Origin: an uncultured Deinococcota bacterium
GTDB lineage: Bacteria; Deinococcota; Deinococci; Deinococcales; Trueperaceae
DNA: 64,000 nucleotides
NCBI GenBank assembly: GCA_947311535.1
Contig: CAMZLP010000011.1
Location: 1 to 64,000, forward strand
Reading direction: 5' to 3'
The position numbers were made by a program, and so were the translations under genes. The notes beneath the pieces were generated by a model. The model saw only the letters and a list, made by a program, of their open reading frames with translations. It did no database searches and had not been told where the DNA came from. Numbering within the stretch: position 1 is the stretch's first letter; each line of letters starts with the position of its first letter. Below, piece after piece: positions 8,576-16,794 of this stretch.

Positions 8576-9143
8576 GCTCTACCCCTAATTCTTTGGCCAT
8601 ATTTACAATATTAGCCAGACTTAAACCCATGACATTAAAATAGCAGCCGTTAATCTTTTCAACCAAGACAGAGCCTTTGCCCTGAATGCCATAACCCCCT
8701 GCTTTATCTAGACCTTCTTTGGTACTAGTATACCAAGCAATCTCTTTTTTATTTAAATCCCTAAAATAAACATCTGTTTTAACTGTTTTACTAATGACTT
8801 TATCTTTGTAAATAACGCTATGCCCTGTATAAACCTGATGGGCTTTGTTGGCTAGTTGTTCTATAAATTTGGCATTTTGGCTGCTGTCTTTAGGTTTTTC
8901 TAATATCTTATTATCTAATACCACAACTGTGTCAGCGGCAATAACTAGAGCATTGGGGCTATCTTTTGCTATGGCTCGAGCCTTTAGCTGGCTTAAGCGA
9001 TAAACCAGTTCTGGGCCAGTTTCATTTTTTAAAATTGTTTCATCAACATCAGCAGCAATAACCCGAAAATCAATAGCAATCGCTCTGAGTAATTCGCTTC
9101 TGCGTGGCGAAGCACTAGCTAGTATTATCTCTGGAGCGGTCAT
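8568..9143 (-). CDS. maf: Maf family nucleotide pyrophosphatase
   Basis: Maf proteins hydrolyse non-canonical or modified nucleoside triphosphates in the cytoplasm (dTTP/UTP-type or m7GTP-type). The 191-residue sequence opens with the diagnostic ILASASPRRSELL and contains ALVIAADTVVVLDNKILEKP, DVYFRDLNKKEI and AGGYGIQGKGS, all family signatures. Length is normal. It is upstream of mreC in a two-gene operon, a common linkage. The GGYGIQG segment with Q fits the dTTP/UTP-pyrophosphatase (YhdE) subgroup, though substrate cannot be settled from sequence alone. Confidence 0.93.
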   Translation of the reverse strand: MTAPEIILASASPRRSELLRAIAIDFRVIAADVDETILKNETGPELVYRLSQLKARAIAKDSPNALVIAADTVVVLDNKILEKPKDSSQNAKFIEQLANKAHQVYTGHSVIYKDKVISKTVKTDVYFRDLNKKEIAWYTSTKEGLDKAGGYGIQGKGSVLVEKINGCYFNVMGLSLANIVNMAKELGVELV

Positions 9144-9267
9144 TATTGTATTTTAACAGCTTGCCTATATTTTTATTGAACTAAGTAAACATAGTCACCT
9201 ATTAATTTTAATTTCAATTGATTTTGTACTTACTTCTTATTCTTGCAAATCCAAGTTAAAATAGCTT

Positions 9268-9729
9268 ATGAAAAGACTAGAAATAGGAGATAATGCGCCC
9301 AAGTTCGAGCTTGAAAGCGTTCAAGGAAAACATAAACTCAGTGACTATGCAGGAAAATGGCTGCTGATTTATTTCTATCCCAAAGACAATACCCCAGGTT
9401 GTACCACTGAAGCCTGTGACTTTAGAGACGCTTTAAAAGATTTAGATATTGAGGTTTTAGGTGTTTCGCCAGATAGTTTAAAATCACATCAAAATTTTAG
9501 TAATAAATACAGCTTGCCTTTTACCCTTCTTTCTGACCCAGATAAAGAAATGGCAACTACCTATTATGCCTATGGTGAAAAGAAAAACTACGGTAAAACA
9601 TATATGGGCATTATTCGTTCAACGTTTATAATAAATCCAGATGGCAAAATTGCCGAGGCTATGTACAATGTACGAGCCAAGGGCCATGTTGAGCGAGTTC
9701 GTAAAAACTTGGCTGAATTACGTGGCTAA
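9268..9729 (+). CDS. bcp: Thioredoxin-dependent peroxiredoxin, Bcp/PrxQ type
   Basis: Bcp reduces hydrogen and organic peroxides using thioredoxin. The 153-residue protein has the PrxQ pattern with peroxidatic C45 and resolving C50 in NTPGCTTEAC, and the conserved IRSTFIINPDGKI near the C-terminus. No signal peptide is present, so it is cytoplasmic. The ATG at 9268 gives the normal family length. It is the first gene of a bcp-rpiA-acpS-DUF72 run with overlapping or near-overlapping junctions. Confidence 0.95.
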   Translation: MKRLEIGDNAPKFELESVQGKHKLSDYAGKWLLIYFYPKDNTPGCTTEACDFRDALKDLDIEVLGVSPDSLKSHQNFSNKYSLPFTLLSDPDKEMATTYYAYGEKKNYGKTYMGIIRSTFIINPDGKIAEAMYNVRAKGHVERVRKNLAELRG

Positions 9730-10411
9730 AGAACTCCTCAAAAAGAAAGTTGCGCTGGCAGCTTTAGAGCATATTAAGTCTGATAGTTTAGTTGGTTTGG
9801 GTACTGGCAGTACCGCCAAATATCTAATAGAGGGCCTGGGTGAGAAAATAAAAAGGGGAGAGCTCAGCAATATAACTGCTATTGCCACCTCAAAAGAAAG
9901 CCATGAGTTAGCTATAAAACAAGGCATAACTATGCTTGAATTATCGCAAAAGGAAATTGATATTGCTATTGATGGTATGGATGAAGTTGACCCAGAACTC
10001 AATCTTGTTAAAGGATTAGGCGGTGCGCTAACTAGAGAAAAGTTAGTCGAAGCTCATGCCAAAAAACTAATCTATATGGCTGATGATTCTAAAATTGTTG
10101 ATTATTTGGGTCAAAAAGCACCTATTCCGGTTGAAGTAATTCAATTTGGATTGGCTGTAACAAAGGCTAAATTGACTAGGCTCGAGCTTAAACCAGTACT
10201 ACGCCTCAAAAACAATCAGGCCTTTATAAGCGACAACGGAAATTATATTTTAGATTGTTATCTAAACTCTAAAAGGGACTTAGAAGAGCTGGCAAATCAA
10301 ATTATTAAAATTCCAGGAGTTGTAGAGCATGGGCTATTTTTAAATATGGCAGATATTGTGTATATTGCCAAAGAGGAGCAAATAATAAAAATGACAAGAG
10401 ATGATAAATGA
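9722..10411 (+). CDS. rpiA: Ribose-5-phosphate isomerase A
   Basis: RpiA interconverts ribose-5-phosphate and ribulose-5-phosphate in the pentose phosphate pathway. The product has the phosphate-binding GLGTGSTAKY, the DGMDEVDPELNLVKGLGGAL segment with the catalytic Asp residues, and REKLVEAHAKK. I choose GTG 9722, giving 229 residues and the usual N-terminus (AKELLKKKVALAAL). The frame continues upstream to an ATG at 9641, but that would add 27 unrelated residues inside bcp. The start overlaps the bcp stop by 8 bases, implying translational coupling. A GCTCGAGC repeat lies at 10180. Confidence 0.93.
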   Translation: MAKELLKKKVALAALEHIKSDSLVGLGTGSTAKYLIEGLGEKIKRGELSNITAIATSKESHELAIKQGITMLELSQKEIDIAIDGMDEVDPELNLVKGLGGALTREKLVEAHAKKLIYMADDSKIVDYLGQKAPIPVEVIQFGLAVTKAKLTRLELKPVLRLKNNQAFISDNGNYILDCYLNSKRDLEELANQIIKIPGVVEHGLFLNMADIVYIAKEEQIIKMTRDDK

Positions 10412-10770
10412 TAAGAGCAATTGGTGTTGATATAGCAGATTTGAGCAGGCTAAAAAAGGTTTGGCAAAAACATCCAGAGCGTTTTTTGTATAGACATTTT
10501 ACCCCAGAAGAAATAAAATATTGCCGTGCCAAGGTTGACCCCTTAGAGTCTATAGCAGCTAGGTTTGCTGCCAAAGAAGCTTTTCAAAAATGCTGGCCCG
10601 AAAACCACGGTTGGCAAGATGTCTGGGTAGAAATGGACGGAGTAAAACCCAAATTACGTTTTGCTAAAAAAATTACCAAAAAAATGCAAGAAGATAATTT
10701 AATTGCTCATTTGAGCTTGTCTCATGACAAAGACCATGCAATTGCTATGGTTGTTTTAGAAGAGCTGTAA
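10408..10770 (+). CDS. acpS: Holo-[acyl-carrier-protein] synthase
   Basis: AcpS transfers the 4'-phosphopantetheine arm from CoA to apo-ACP for fatty acid synthesis. The 120-residue protein has the two family signatures: GVDIADLSRL with the Mg-binding Asp, and SIAARFAAKEAFQKC with the catalytic Glu/Lys. Its ATG overlaps the rpiA stop in an ATGA junction, so it is translationally coupled. Length is typical. Confidence 0.94.
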   Translation: MIRAIGVDIADLSRLKKVWQKHPERFLYRHFTPEEIKYCRAKVDPLESIAARFAAKEAFQKCWPENHGWQDVWVEMDGVKPKLRFAKKITKKMQEDNLIAHLSLSHDKDHAIAMVVLEEL

Positions 10771-10779
10771 AATTATAAT

Positions 10780-11580
10780 ATGGAACTCTATATTGGCACA
10801 GGTGGATATTCTAATAAAGATTGGCTGGGGCTTTTGTATCCAGATGGTACAAAGCCAGCGGAGTTTTTAGAAATATATTCTGAAAACTTTAATGCTGTTG
10901 AACTAAACAGTAGCTTTTACGCTATTCCCGGAATCAAAGCTTTTGAGGGAATGGTAAAAAAGTCAAAATCAAAAGTCCGCTTTAGCATTAAGATACCTCA
11001 AGCCATGACTCATAAAAGAGATGCCCAAGCTGAGCTATACCAGCAACTTTTGGAGTCGGTAGAACCACTAAGAAAGGTTGGTATGCTGGGGCCATTTTTA
11101 GCTCAGTTTCCATATTCCTTTCATCGTAATCCTGCTAACCGTAGGTATTTAGCAAATTTAATTAATTATTTTAAAGATGAAAGTTTAGCCATAGAATTTA
11201 GACATTGGACTTGGGACAAGCCAGAACTTAGAGCAGCTTTTACTGCCGCTGATATTAGCTTAGTTGCTGTGGATTTTCCTAGAATGAAGGGCTTGTTTTC
11301 GTCGGGATTTGGGGCAACAAATGATATTGCCTATATCCGTATGCATGGCAGAAATAGTGCTAATTGGTGGTCGGCAAATTCAGCAGCTGCTCGGCATGAT
11401 TATTTGTACTCTAATACTGAACTTGGCTCTTGGGTGGAGGCTATAAAGAACCAAGAAGATAATTTGAGCCAAGTTTATTTGATGATGGAGAATACTACTA
11501 AGGGGCATGCTTTAAAGAATTTAGAAATCCTAAGAGATTTATTTGCTGATGTTGGGATTGAAGCAGAGATTTATTTGTAA
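10780..11580 (+). CDS. DUF72 family protein
   Basis: The 266-residue product is a TIM-barrel-like DUF72 (YecE-type) protein. It opens with IGTGGYSNKDWLGLLYP, continues with FNAVELNSSFYAIP and RFSIKIPQAMTHKRD, and contains LAIEFRHWTW and YIRMHGRN, all hallmarks of the family. Its biochemical role is not established. It follows acpS by 9 bases, ending the operon. The frame ends with TAA at 11578-11580, convergent with a small membrane-protein gene. Confidence 0.88.
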   Translation: MELYIGTGGYSNKDWLGLLYPDGTKPAEFLEIYSENFNAVELNSSFYAIPGIKAFEGMVKKSKSKVRFSIKIPQAMTHKRDAQAELYQQLLESVEPLRKVGMLGPFLAQFPYSFHRNPANRRYLANLINYFKDESLAIEFRHWTWDKPELRAAFTAADISLVAVDFPRMKGLFSSGFGATNDIAYIRMHGRNSANWWSANSAAARHDYLYSNTELGSWVEAIKNQEDNLSQVYLMMENTTKGHALKNLEILRDLFADVGIEAEIYL

Positions 11581-11587
11581 ATTTGAG

Positions 11588-11887
11588 TTATTTGAGTTTC
11601 TTGGTTTTTCTGCTGTTTTGCCCAAAATAGCGATTGTTCAATAAAAAGTTATAAAACCTAGCATTGCTTTTTGCAAAAAAGAATACTGCAATCAAGATGA
11701 AAACAGTTCCAGGTAAAATAGGTAAAATATAACCTAAAAACCCAATTATAGTGAATATTATCCCTAAAAATGTCCAAAGATACTTCAAGAGTGGGTTTTT
11801 TGCTTCCGTTACCTCATGGCTATAATCAATAGCCTGCTCTTGATGTTTCTTAGTTATAACGTTCTCAGAAGATTTAACAAATGCCAT
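11588..11887 (-). CDS. DUF454 (YbaN-like) small membrane protein
   Basis: This 99-residue protein has two predicted membrane helices (about residues 35-54 and 58-72) separated by the hallmark PILPGT turn. A conserved tail (FYNFLLNNRYFG) follows. This matches the inner-membrane DUF454/YbaN family, whose function is unknown. The N-terminal 30 residues are hydrophilic and likely cytoplasmic. It is transcribed on the minus strand, 100 bases beyond the end of moaB, and may be read through from it. Confidence 0.82.
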   Translation of the reverse strand: MAFVKSSENVITKKHQEQAIDYSHEVTEAKNPLLKYLWTFLGIIFTIIGFLGYILPILPGTVFILIAVFFFAKSNARFYNFLLNNRYFGQNSRKTKKLK

Positions 11888-11987
11888 TGACCTATAATCC
11901 TAACACTTTTGAAATAATGAATTGTCATCACAATATTGTAATACTATCGAAATAGCCTTAGTAAATTTTACATTGCAATTAACACAC

Positions 11988-12506
11988 TTAGCGGTATTTT
12001 TGATCATGTTTATTTAATTCAAAAACCAAATGGCTAATCTCATCTTCTAATAGACCCTTCCAAGCAGTTTTGACGGCATTCAATGAACCAGGTAGTGCAA
12101 AAATTAGCCCACCTTTTGCTAAACCTGCTGTTGCTCGTGAGAACATAGCAGCTCCTTTTATTTCTTTATAAGAGAGCATTCTAAAAAGCTCACCAAAGCC
12201 GGGTAATGGTTTTTGAATTAGTGAATTAACAATTGCTATTGTGTTGTCGCGCCCACTTATACCCGTACCGCCAGTGCTAATAATAATTTGGGCTTTAGAA
12301 GCTAGTAGCTTTTGAAAACTAATTTTAATCTCTTCGCTATCATCTTTAATAATTAAGCGTTCTGTAAGCTGGTATTTATTAGCTAGTATTTCTTGTTCTA
12401 AATAGTTACCACTTTTATCGCTTGCTAAAGTTCGGCTGTCAGAGATACTAAGAATAGCAATATTAATATGCTTTGCAGAAATTTGATTTTTATGATTAGT
12501 CGACAT
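11988..12506 (-). CDS. moaB: Molybdopterin adenylyltransferase-like protein MoaB
   Basis: MoaB/MogA proteins adenylylate molybdopterin before molybdenum insertion. The 172-residue protein has the MPT-binding signature IIISTGGTGISGRDNT and the downstream GFGELFRMLSYKEI and ALPGSLNAVKTAW motifs. Length is that of MoaB. It overlaps the upstream Rrf2 regulator by 11 bases, so the two are translated together. A user of the cofactor, xanthine dehydrogenase, is encoded at the right end of the window. Confidence 0.92.
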   Translation of the reverse strand: MSTNHKNQISAKHINIAILSISDSRTLASDKSGNYLEQEILANKYQLTERLIIKDDSEEIKISFQKLLASKAQIIISTGGTGISGRDNTIAIVNSLIQKPLPGFGELFRMLSYKEIKGAAMFSRATAGLAKGGLIFALPGSLNAVKTAWKGLLEDEISHLVFELNKHDQKYR

Positions 12507-12909
12507 TTTCCATGATCTGCTCGAGCATAATTGATGCTAAGACTTTACGTATTTTAACACTTGCCTCTGTATAATTTTCATTAAGAACACAACGTCCTTT
12601 TTTTGTTTTAGTAATACAGTCTGTATGGGATTCACAATCATCTAAAATTACATAACCTGACATAGCCTGAATAATATCAAGGACAGAAGTCTTACTAGGC
12701 TTACAATTTAACCAAGTGCCGCCATTGCGCCCCATTTTACTAGTGATTAATTCAGCTACTGTTAATTTACGGAGCACTTTGGCCATAAATGCAGCAGGCA
12801 TTTCAAAGTGAGCAGCTATTTCGGCAGCATTTGTGCCAGGATTATTAGCTATCGATACCAAAGCATGGATTGCGTAACTTTCTTCTTTTTTTAATAATGA
12901 TCTATACAA
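12496..12909 (-). CDS. Rrf2 family transcriptional regulator with Fe-S-type cysteines
   Basis: Rrf2 proteins (IscR, NsrR, RsrR) are winged-helix dimers, many sensing redox, NO or Fe-S status through a cluster. The 137-residue product starts at TTG 12909 and has the family start YAIHALVSIA, the helix-turn-helix at residues 27-50 (NAAEIAAHFEMPAAFMAKVL) and the wing RNGGTWL. It also carries three cysteines, C92, C98 and C107, in the dimerisation-helix region where cluster ligands sit; the C-x5-C-x8-C spacing is slightly longer than in IscR. A degenerate copy of the palindrome upstream of both respiratory operons lies 26 bases before its start, suggesting autoregulation. It is likely the regulator of those operons (inference). 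Confidence 0.9.
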   Translation of the reverse strand: MYRSLLKKEESYAIHALVSIANNPGTNAAEIAAHFEMPAAFMAKVLRKLTVAELITSKMGRNGGTWLNCKPSKTSVLDIIQAMSGYVILDDCESHTDCITKTKKGRCVLNENYTEASVKIRKVLASIMLEQIMENVD

Positions 12910-12934
12910 AACTTATCAACCTTAATATATAGTT

Positions 12935-12951
12935 TAGGACATTTTTCCCTA
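12935..12951. promoter_or_regulatory. Degenerate Rrf2-type operator ahead of the regulator gene
   Basis: TAGGACATTTTTCCCTA matches the left half of the palindrome TAGGACAATTGTCCTA and a degenerate right half. It is 26 bases upstream of the regulator's TTG start, where autorepression would act. Confidence 0.45.
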
Positions 12952-13245
12952 TAGCTGCCTATAATATACAAATAATAGGGCGTTTAGTAGTTGCTATCTT
13001 ACGGCTGTATTTTGCATTAAAGGTTTTAATTACAAATATATAGATACAAATCACAGACTATTAAAAAATGTTGTTTAGTCAAATGAGCACGATACTTGGG
13101 CTTTTTTAGCAGCTTGGTTTTAAAAGTAAGTTCTGTTTTTCTTTCTTTTACAGGCTGATGCTTAGTTTAAGTCCCAATATAATATTTATTTTTATTATAA
13201 AAAATGCTGATTGGTTTATAACAAAAAGTAATAATCGGCCTAAAC

Positions 13246-13263
13246 TTAGGACAATTGTCCTAA
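13246..13263. promoter_or_regulatory. Perfect 18-bp palindromic operator of the ba3 oxidase operon
   Basis: TTAGGACAATTGTCCTAA is a perfect palindrome. Its 14-base core, AGGACAATTGTCCT, recurs exactly at 38817-38830 upstream of the alternative complex III operon. Rrf2-family sites are commonly palindromes of this size, and an Rrf2 gene is the nearest regulator. The assignment to that regulator is an inference. Confidence 0.7.
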
Positions 13264-13283
13264 AAATATCAGAATCTTAAATA
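13255..13283 (+). promoter_or_regulatory. Candidate promoter overlapped by the operator
   Basis: TTGTCC (13255-13260) could serve as the -35 element, with TAAATA (13278-13283) as -10 at 17-base spacing. The -35 lies in the right half of the palindrome, so a bound regulator would block RNA polymerase. Nearby AATAAT is an alternative -10. Confidence 0.4.
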
Positions 13284-13469
13284 ATAAAGTAGAAACAACT
13301 GTAACTGTTGGCAGTTTTTCTATCAAAGACTAGCAGCTAATAAATTTCAATATATTTATTAGCTTTAAGTACATTTTCTATGGTAGGCTTAGTAGCAATA
13401 TTTATGGATTAGTTTATCTGAATTTAACAGGATATCCATAACTAATAAATCTTCATGAAGGGGTTAAGT

Positions 13470-13616
13470 ATGCAGAAAAATAATTCTGATAAAGATTCAG
13501 TTAATTCTGGATCAGATTATAAGCCTGTGGGTGCTTTGGCTATCTCGGTGATAATGGTAGCAACCGTATTAGTTTTTTGGTTTGGTATATATTTACTTAA
13601 CTATGTTAGGGGCTAA
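13470..13616 (+). CDS. cbaD: ba3-type cytochrome c oxidase subunit IIa
   Basis: This short gene encodes 48 residues: a hydrophilic N-terminus of about 18 residues, then KPVGALAISVIMVATVLVFW and FGIYLLNYVRG forming one membrane helix. The pattern is closely like the 34-residue subunit IIa of the Thermus thermophilus ba3 oxidase (KPKGALA, VFWLGVY, ARG end). In ba3 enzymes this helix replaces one missing from subunit II. A good Shine-Dalgarno (AAGGGG, 13457-13463) precedes ATG 13470. The stop is 3 bases before the subunit II start. It is the first gene of the operon, downstream of the palindromic operator. Confidence 0.85.
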   Translation: MQKNNSDKDSVNSGSDYKPVGALAISVIMVATVLVFWFGIYLLNYVRG

Positions 13617-13619
13617 GCT

Positions 13620-14537
13620 ATGAATGAAAAACAGCATAGCATAATAGAACGTTGGGAAAGACGATGGCTAGGTCTAGCATCGGCGATGTCATTGGTTTTT
13701 GTTATATTAATTGCAGCTAATCTAGCTTTTGATAGCAATAATGTCGTGCAGCTTAAACAAAGAGCTAATCCAGCTGAGATTTTAGCTACTGATATATTTT
13801 CTAATCCAGGAGTTATAGAAACATCGGCCAATAAATACAGGGTGGCAATGGTTGCACAAACTTTTTCTTTTAATCCAAGTGAAGTAAGATTGCCTGTTGA
13901 CTCAGAAATTGAATTTTATGTGACTAGCAAAGACGTCTTACATGGTTTTCAAATTAAGAGTACTAATACTAATATGGAAATAATACCAGGTGAGGTTTCT
14001 TATTCAAGCTATACCTTTAAAAAACCAGGTGAGTACTGGGTTATTTGTAATGAGTATTGTGGTATTGGTCATCAAAATATGTTGGGGAAAATTGTAGTTT
14101 TGCCAAAAGCTGTTTATGCTCAAGAACAAGCTAACCCGGTAGCCGAAGAAGCTTCATTGGGTCAGAGCGTATTTGAGACCAACTGTGCCAGTTGCCACCA
14201 AGCAAGCGGTGCAGGTTTAGCAGGGGTATTCCCACCTCTTAAAGGCAATCTGGCAGCTACTTCTAAACTAGACGGTGGCAAAGATTATTTAGTAAATACT
14301 GCACTATTTGGTTTGTCTGGTTCTATAAAAGTTGATGGAGGCTCTTATAACGGAGTAATGCCTGCATGGACGCAGCTTTCTGATGAAGAGATTTCAGCTG
14401 TACTAAATTATGCAATTAGTGGCTGGGGTGATGACGGTGTTGCTGATATAACAGAAGCAGATGTAGCAGCAGCAAGAACTAATTCTTATAGTTCAGAAGA
14501 TGTTCATGGCTTAAGACAAGCCTTGGGCTTAGAATAG
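13620..14537 (+). CDS. cbaB: ba3-type cytochrome c oxidase subunit II fused to a cytochrome c domain
   Basis: The 305-residue protein has one N-terminal membrane helix (residues 17-35) and a periplasmic cupredoxin domain. The CuA ligands are visible: H108 (VLHGF) and C143-N-E145-Y-C147-G-I-G-H151 with M154. After a linker, residues 180-280 form a mono-haem cytochrome c domain with C189-A-S-C192-H193 and a probable axial Met in VMPAW. A fused cytochrome c would feed electrons directly into CuA; it is not part of the Thermus ba3 subunit II. The domain closely resembles the three cytochrome domains encoded next to alternative complex III at 29570-31303. Confidence 0.92.
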   Translation: MNEKQHSIIERWERRWLGLASAMSLVFVILIAANLAFDSNNVVQLKQRANPAEILATDIFSNPGVIETSANKYRVAMVAQTFSFNPSEVRLPVDSEIEFYVTSKDVLHGFQIKSTNTNMEIIPGEVSYSSYTFKKPGEYWVICNEYCGIGHQNMLGKIVVLPKAVYAQEQANPVAEEASLGQSVFETNCASCHQASGAGLAGVFPPLKGNLAATSKLDGGKDYLVNTALFGLSGSIKVDGGSYNGVMPAWTQLSDEEISAVLNYAISGWGDDGVADITEADVAAARTNSYSSEDVHGLRQALGLE

Positions 14538-14549
14538 GAGGACTGAATA

Positions 14550-16217
14550 ATGTCTAGAAAATCAAAGGTGTTTACAGGCCTACCTGAAAAAAAGCTGGCT
14601 TTAGCATTTATTCTAACAGCTTTTGCTGCATTATTTTTGGGCAGTAACTTAGGCCCATTTCAAGCTTTTAACTATGCTGGCTTGAATATATACCATCTAA
14701 AATTTATGCCATTTGTAAATTCGTATTATCAAGGTTTAACATTACACGGTGTGCTTAACGCACTTGTTTTCACAACTTTTTTCATCAGTGGGCTTCTTTG
14801 GTATTTGCCTGCTAAAGAAATGAATATTAGACCTAATATGACTTTTTCTTGGATTTCTTATTTTGTTATGTTGCTTGGTCTAGTAATGGCTGCAGTAGCT
14901 ATATTAGCCAATACTTCAAATGTGATGTACACATTTTATGCGCCATTGAAAGGGCATTGGGGGTTTTATCTCGGATTAGCTTTAGTGGTAGTTGCATCAC
15001 TGATGGTTGCTTTTGAAGTTGTGCGCATGCGCCAAGTTTGGAAAAAAGAGAACCCTGGTAAAGTAACACCAATTGTTACTTTTATGAGTGTAATGCTTTG
15101 GCTAATGTGGGCTATTGCTTCTGTGGGTATTGTTGTAGAAGTTGTTGTTTTCTTAATTCCTTGGTCATTTGGTTTATTAGATGGTGTAGATCCACAAATT
15201 ACTAAAAGTTTGTTTTGGTGGACTGGCCACCCTATAGTATATTTTTGGTTGTTACCTGCTTATGTATCTTGGTACGGTTTAATGCCAAAACAGGTAAAAG
15301 GTGAGCTAGCCTCAGACTCTTTAACACGCTTAGTTTTTGTTCTCTTCTTACTATTTTCTACCCCAGTTGGTTTTCATCACCAATTTACAGATCCTGGCAT
15401 TCCTGCAGGTTGGAAAATGCTCCATTCTATGATGACTATGTTTGTTGGTGTACCTAGTTTGATTACTGCATTCACAATAGGTGCATCATTGGAGCTAGGT
15501 GGTCGGGCACTTGGGGGTAAAGGAGTTTTAGGTTGGATTAAAAAATTACCTTGGAATGACCCAAGTGTGGCGGGTCAGCTAATGGCTATGCTTTTATTTA
15601 TACCTGCTGGTGCTGGTGGTATTGTTTTAGGTAGTTTTAATCTAAACATTATGCTTCATAATACTGCTTGGATTCCTGGGCACTTTCATATTACTGTGGG
15701 TGGCGCTGTTACCCTAACCTTTATTGCTATGACATTTTGGCTTTTACCTCATTTAACCAACAGAAAGCTTTTTTCTAAGCGTTTAGCACTAGGCACTGTC
15801 TGGTCTTGGTTTATTGGTATGATTTTCTTTTCAACTGGTATGCACTGGGAAGGTTTATTATTGATTCCAAGACGTGCTCACATATCGAATATGGCTGAAA
15901 ATCTACAAGGTGTTTATGCTGGTGCTGAATTCCCGATGATGCTAACAGGTATTGGTGGCGGAATTCTTTGGCTCTCTATAGCTTTATTCTTTACAGTTAT
16001 TTTGGGTACAATCTTTTTAGGTAAAAAAGATGTAGATGTACCTGAGGTACCATTTGTTGATAATAAATGGGCTAGTGATACTGGTCTTGCCGCAGCGATG
16101 GATAAAATATGGGCATGGTTTGCAGTGGCTGCTTTGCTTGTAGCCGTAGTTTATGCACCAACCTTATACGAACTTTTCTCTACCTATGTTTCTATACCCG
16201 GCCAAACTCCGTGGTAA
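14550..16217 (+). CDS. cbaA: ba3-type cytochrome c oxidase subunit I
   Basis: The catalytic subunit reduces oxygen at a haem a3-CuB centre and pumps protons. The 555-residue protein has about 13 membrane helices. Visible ligands are H66 (low-spin haem), H227 with Y231 in GHPIVYFWLLPAY (CuB and the cross-linked Tyr), H276-H277 (CuB) and H378/H380 in WIPGHFHITVGG (haems a3 and b). The divergent sequence and lack of the usual D-channel motif support the B-type (ba3) class. A Shine-Dalgarno (AGGAGG) lies before ATG 14550. It is the third gene of the operon, 12 bases after subunit II. Confidence 0.94.
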   Translation: MSRKSKVFTGLPEKKLALAFILTAFAALFLGSNLGPFQAFNYAGLNIYHLKFMPFVNSYYQGLTLHGVLNALVFTTFFISGLLWYLPAKEMNIRPNMTFSWISYFVMLLGLVMAAVAILANTSNVMYTFYAPLKGHWGFYLGLALVVVASLMVAFEVVRMRQVWKKENPGKVTPIVTFMSVMLWLMWAIASVGIVVEVVVFLIPWSFGLLDGVDPQITKSLFWWTGHPIVYFWLLPAYVSWYGLMPKQVKGELASDSLTRLVFVLFLLFSTPVGFHHQFTDPGIPAGWKMLHSMMTMFVGVPSLITAFTIGASLELGGRALGGKGVLGWIKKLPWNDPSVAGQLMAMLLFIPAGAGGIVLGSFNLNIMLHNTAWIPGHFHITVGGAVTLTFIAMTFWLLPHLTNRKLFSKRLALGTVWSWFIGMIFFSTGMHWEGLLLIPRRAHISNMAENLQGVYAGAEFPMMLTGIGGGILWLSIALFFTVILGTIFLGKKDVDVPEVPFVDNKWASDTGLAAAMDKIWAWFAVAALLVAVVYAPTLYELFSTYVSIPGQTPW

Positions 16218-16235
16218 ATGTTTAAGAGTTAAATC

Positions 16236-16742
16236 GTGATTTTAAGATACATCTTATCTTCGATAGTGGCTGGTCTAGTAGGCACAACTGTTATGTTGGC
16301 TGCACTGAATATTTCTAACATCTGGGGAATAGAACCCCTAGATGTTAGAAATATGTTTGGTTCATTTATTACTAGAAAAATAGATAAAAATTCTAAGCTT
16401 TTAGGCACTATTATTTTGCTAATAGGCGGGCAATTATTTGCCTTTTTGTATGGTGCAATTATAGTTGCATTTATAACAGGTCGTTTTGGTGGTAGTTTTG
16501 GTCTACCTGAGTATATTTGGATTCCTGGAGTCAATTTCTTTTATTTATACTTAGGTTTTTTGGGTGGTTTTGGGCATGGTACTTTTATGGCTCTAATCGG
16601 TGGTGCTATAATTTATGAGCTGCACCCATTAGATGAGTTTAGGAAATCAATGCCATATATTGTTTCTGCACTAATTGGCCATGCTGTATTTGGTTTTACT
16701 GTAATGCTGGTTCATAATTTTATTTTGGCACGTGGGGCGTAA
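16236..16742 (+). CDS. Unknown membrane protein downstream of the oxidase
   Basis: The 168-residue protein starts at GTG 16236, 18 bases after subunit I, so it is probably in the same operon. Four hydrophobic helices are seen (about residues 5-24, 57-82, 98-125 and 140-163). Glycine- and histidine-bearing stretches (GHGTFMALIGGAIIYELHP, ALIGHAVFGF) could bind a metal or haem edge, but no known motif is present. I do not recognise the family. Position suggests an accessory subunit or assembly factor for the ba3 oxidase. Confidence 0.6.
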   Translation: MILRYILSSIVAGLVGTTVMLAALNISNIWGIEPLDVRNMFGSFITRKIDKNSKLLGTIILLIGGQLFAFLYGAIIVAFITGRFGGSFGLPEYIWIPGVNFFYLYLGFLGGFGHGTFMALIGGAIIYELHPLDEFRKSMPYIVSALIGHAVFGFTVMLVHNFILARGA

Positions 16743-16794
16743 AAGTATAATAGTAAATACCAGCTTTAGTTTTATGCAAATACTAGCCTAAAGC

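Larger units (their letters stand above)
12910..13469. other. Intergenic region between the Rrf2 regulator and the ba3 oxidase operon
   Basis: This 560-base AT-rich stretch separates divergent genes. It holds the degenerate operator near 12935, the perfect palindrome at 13246-13263 with a promoter overlapping it, and a Shine-Dalgarno for the oxidase operon at 13457-13463. I see no tRNA, ORF or other RNA in the remaining roughly 300 bases (12952-13245). Confidence 0.6.
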
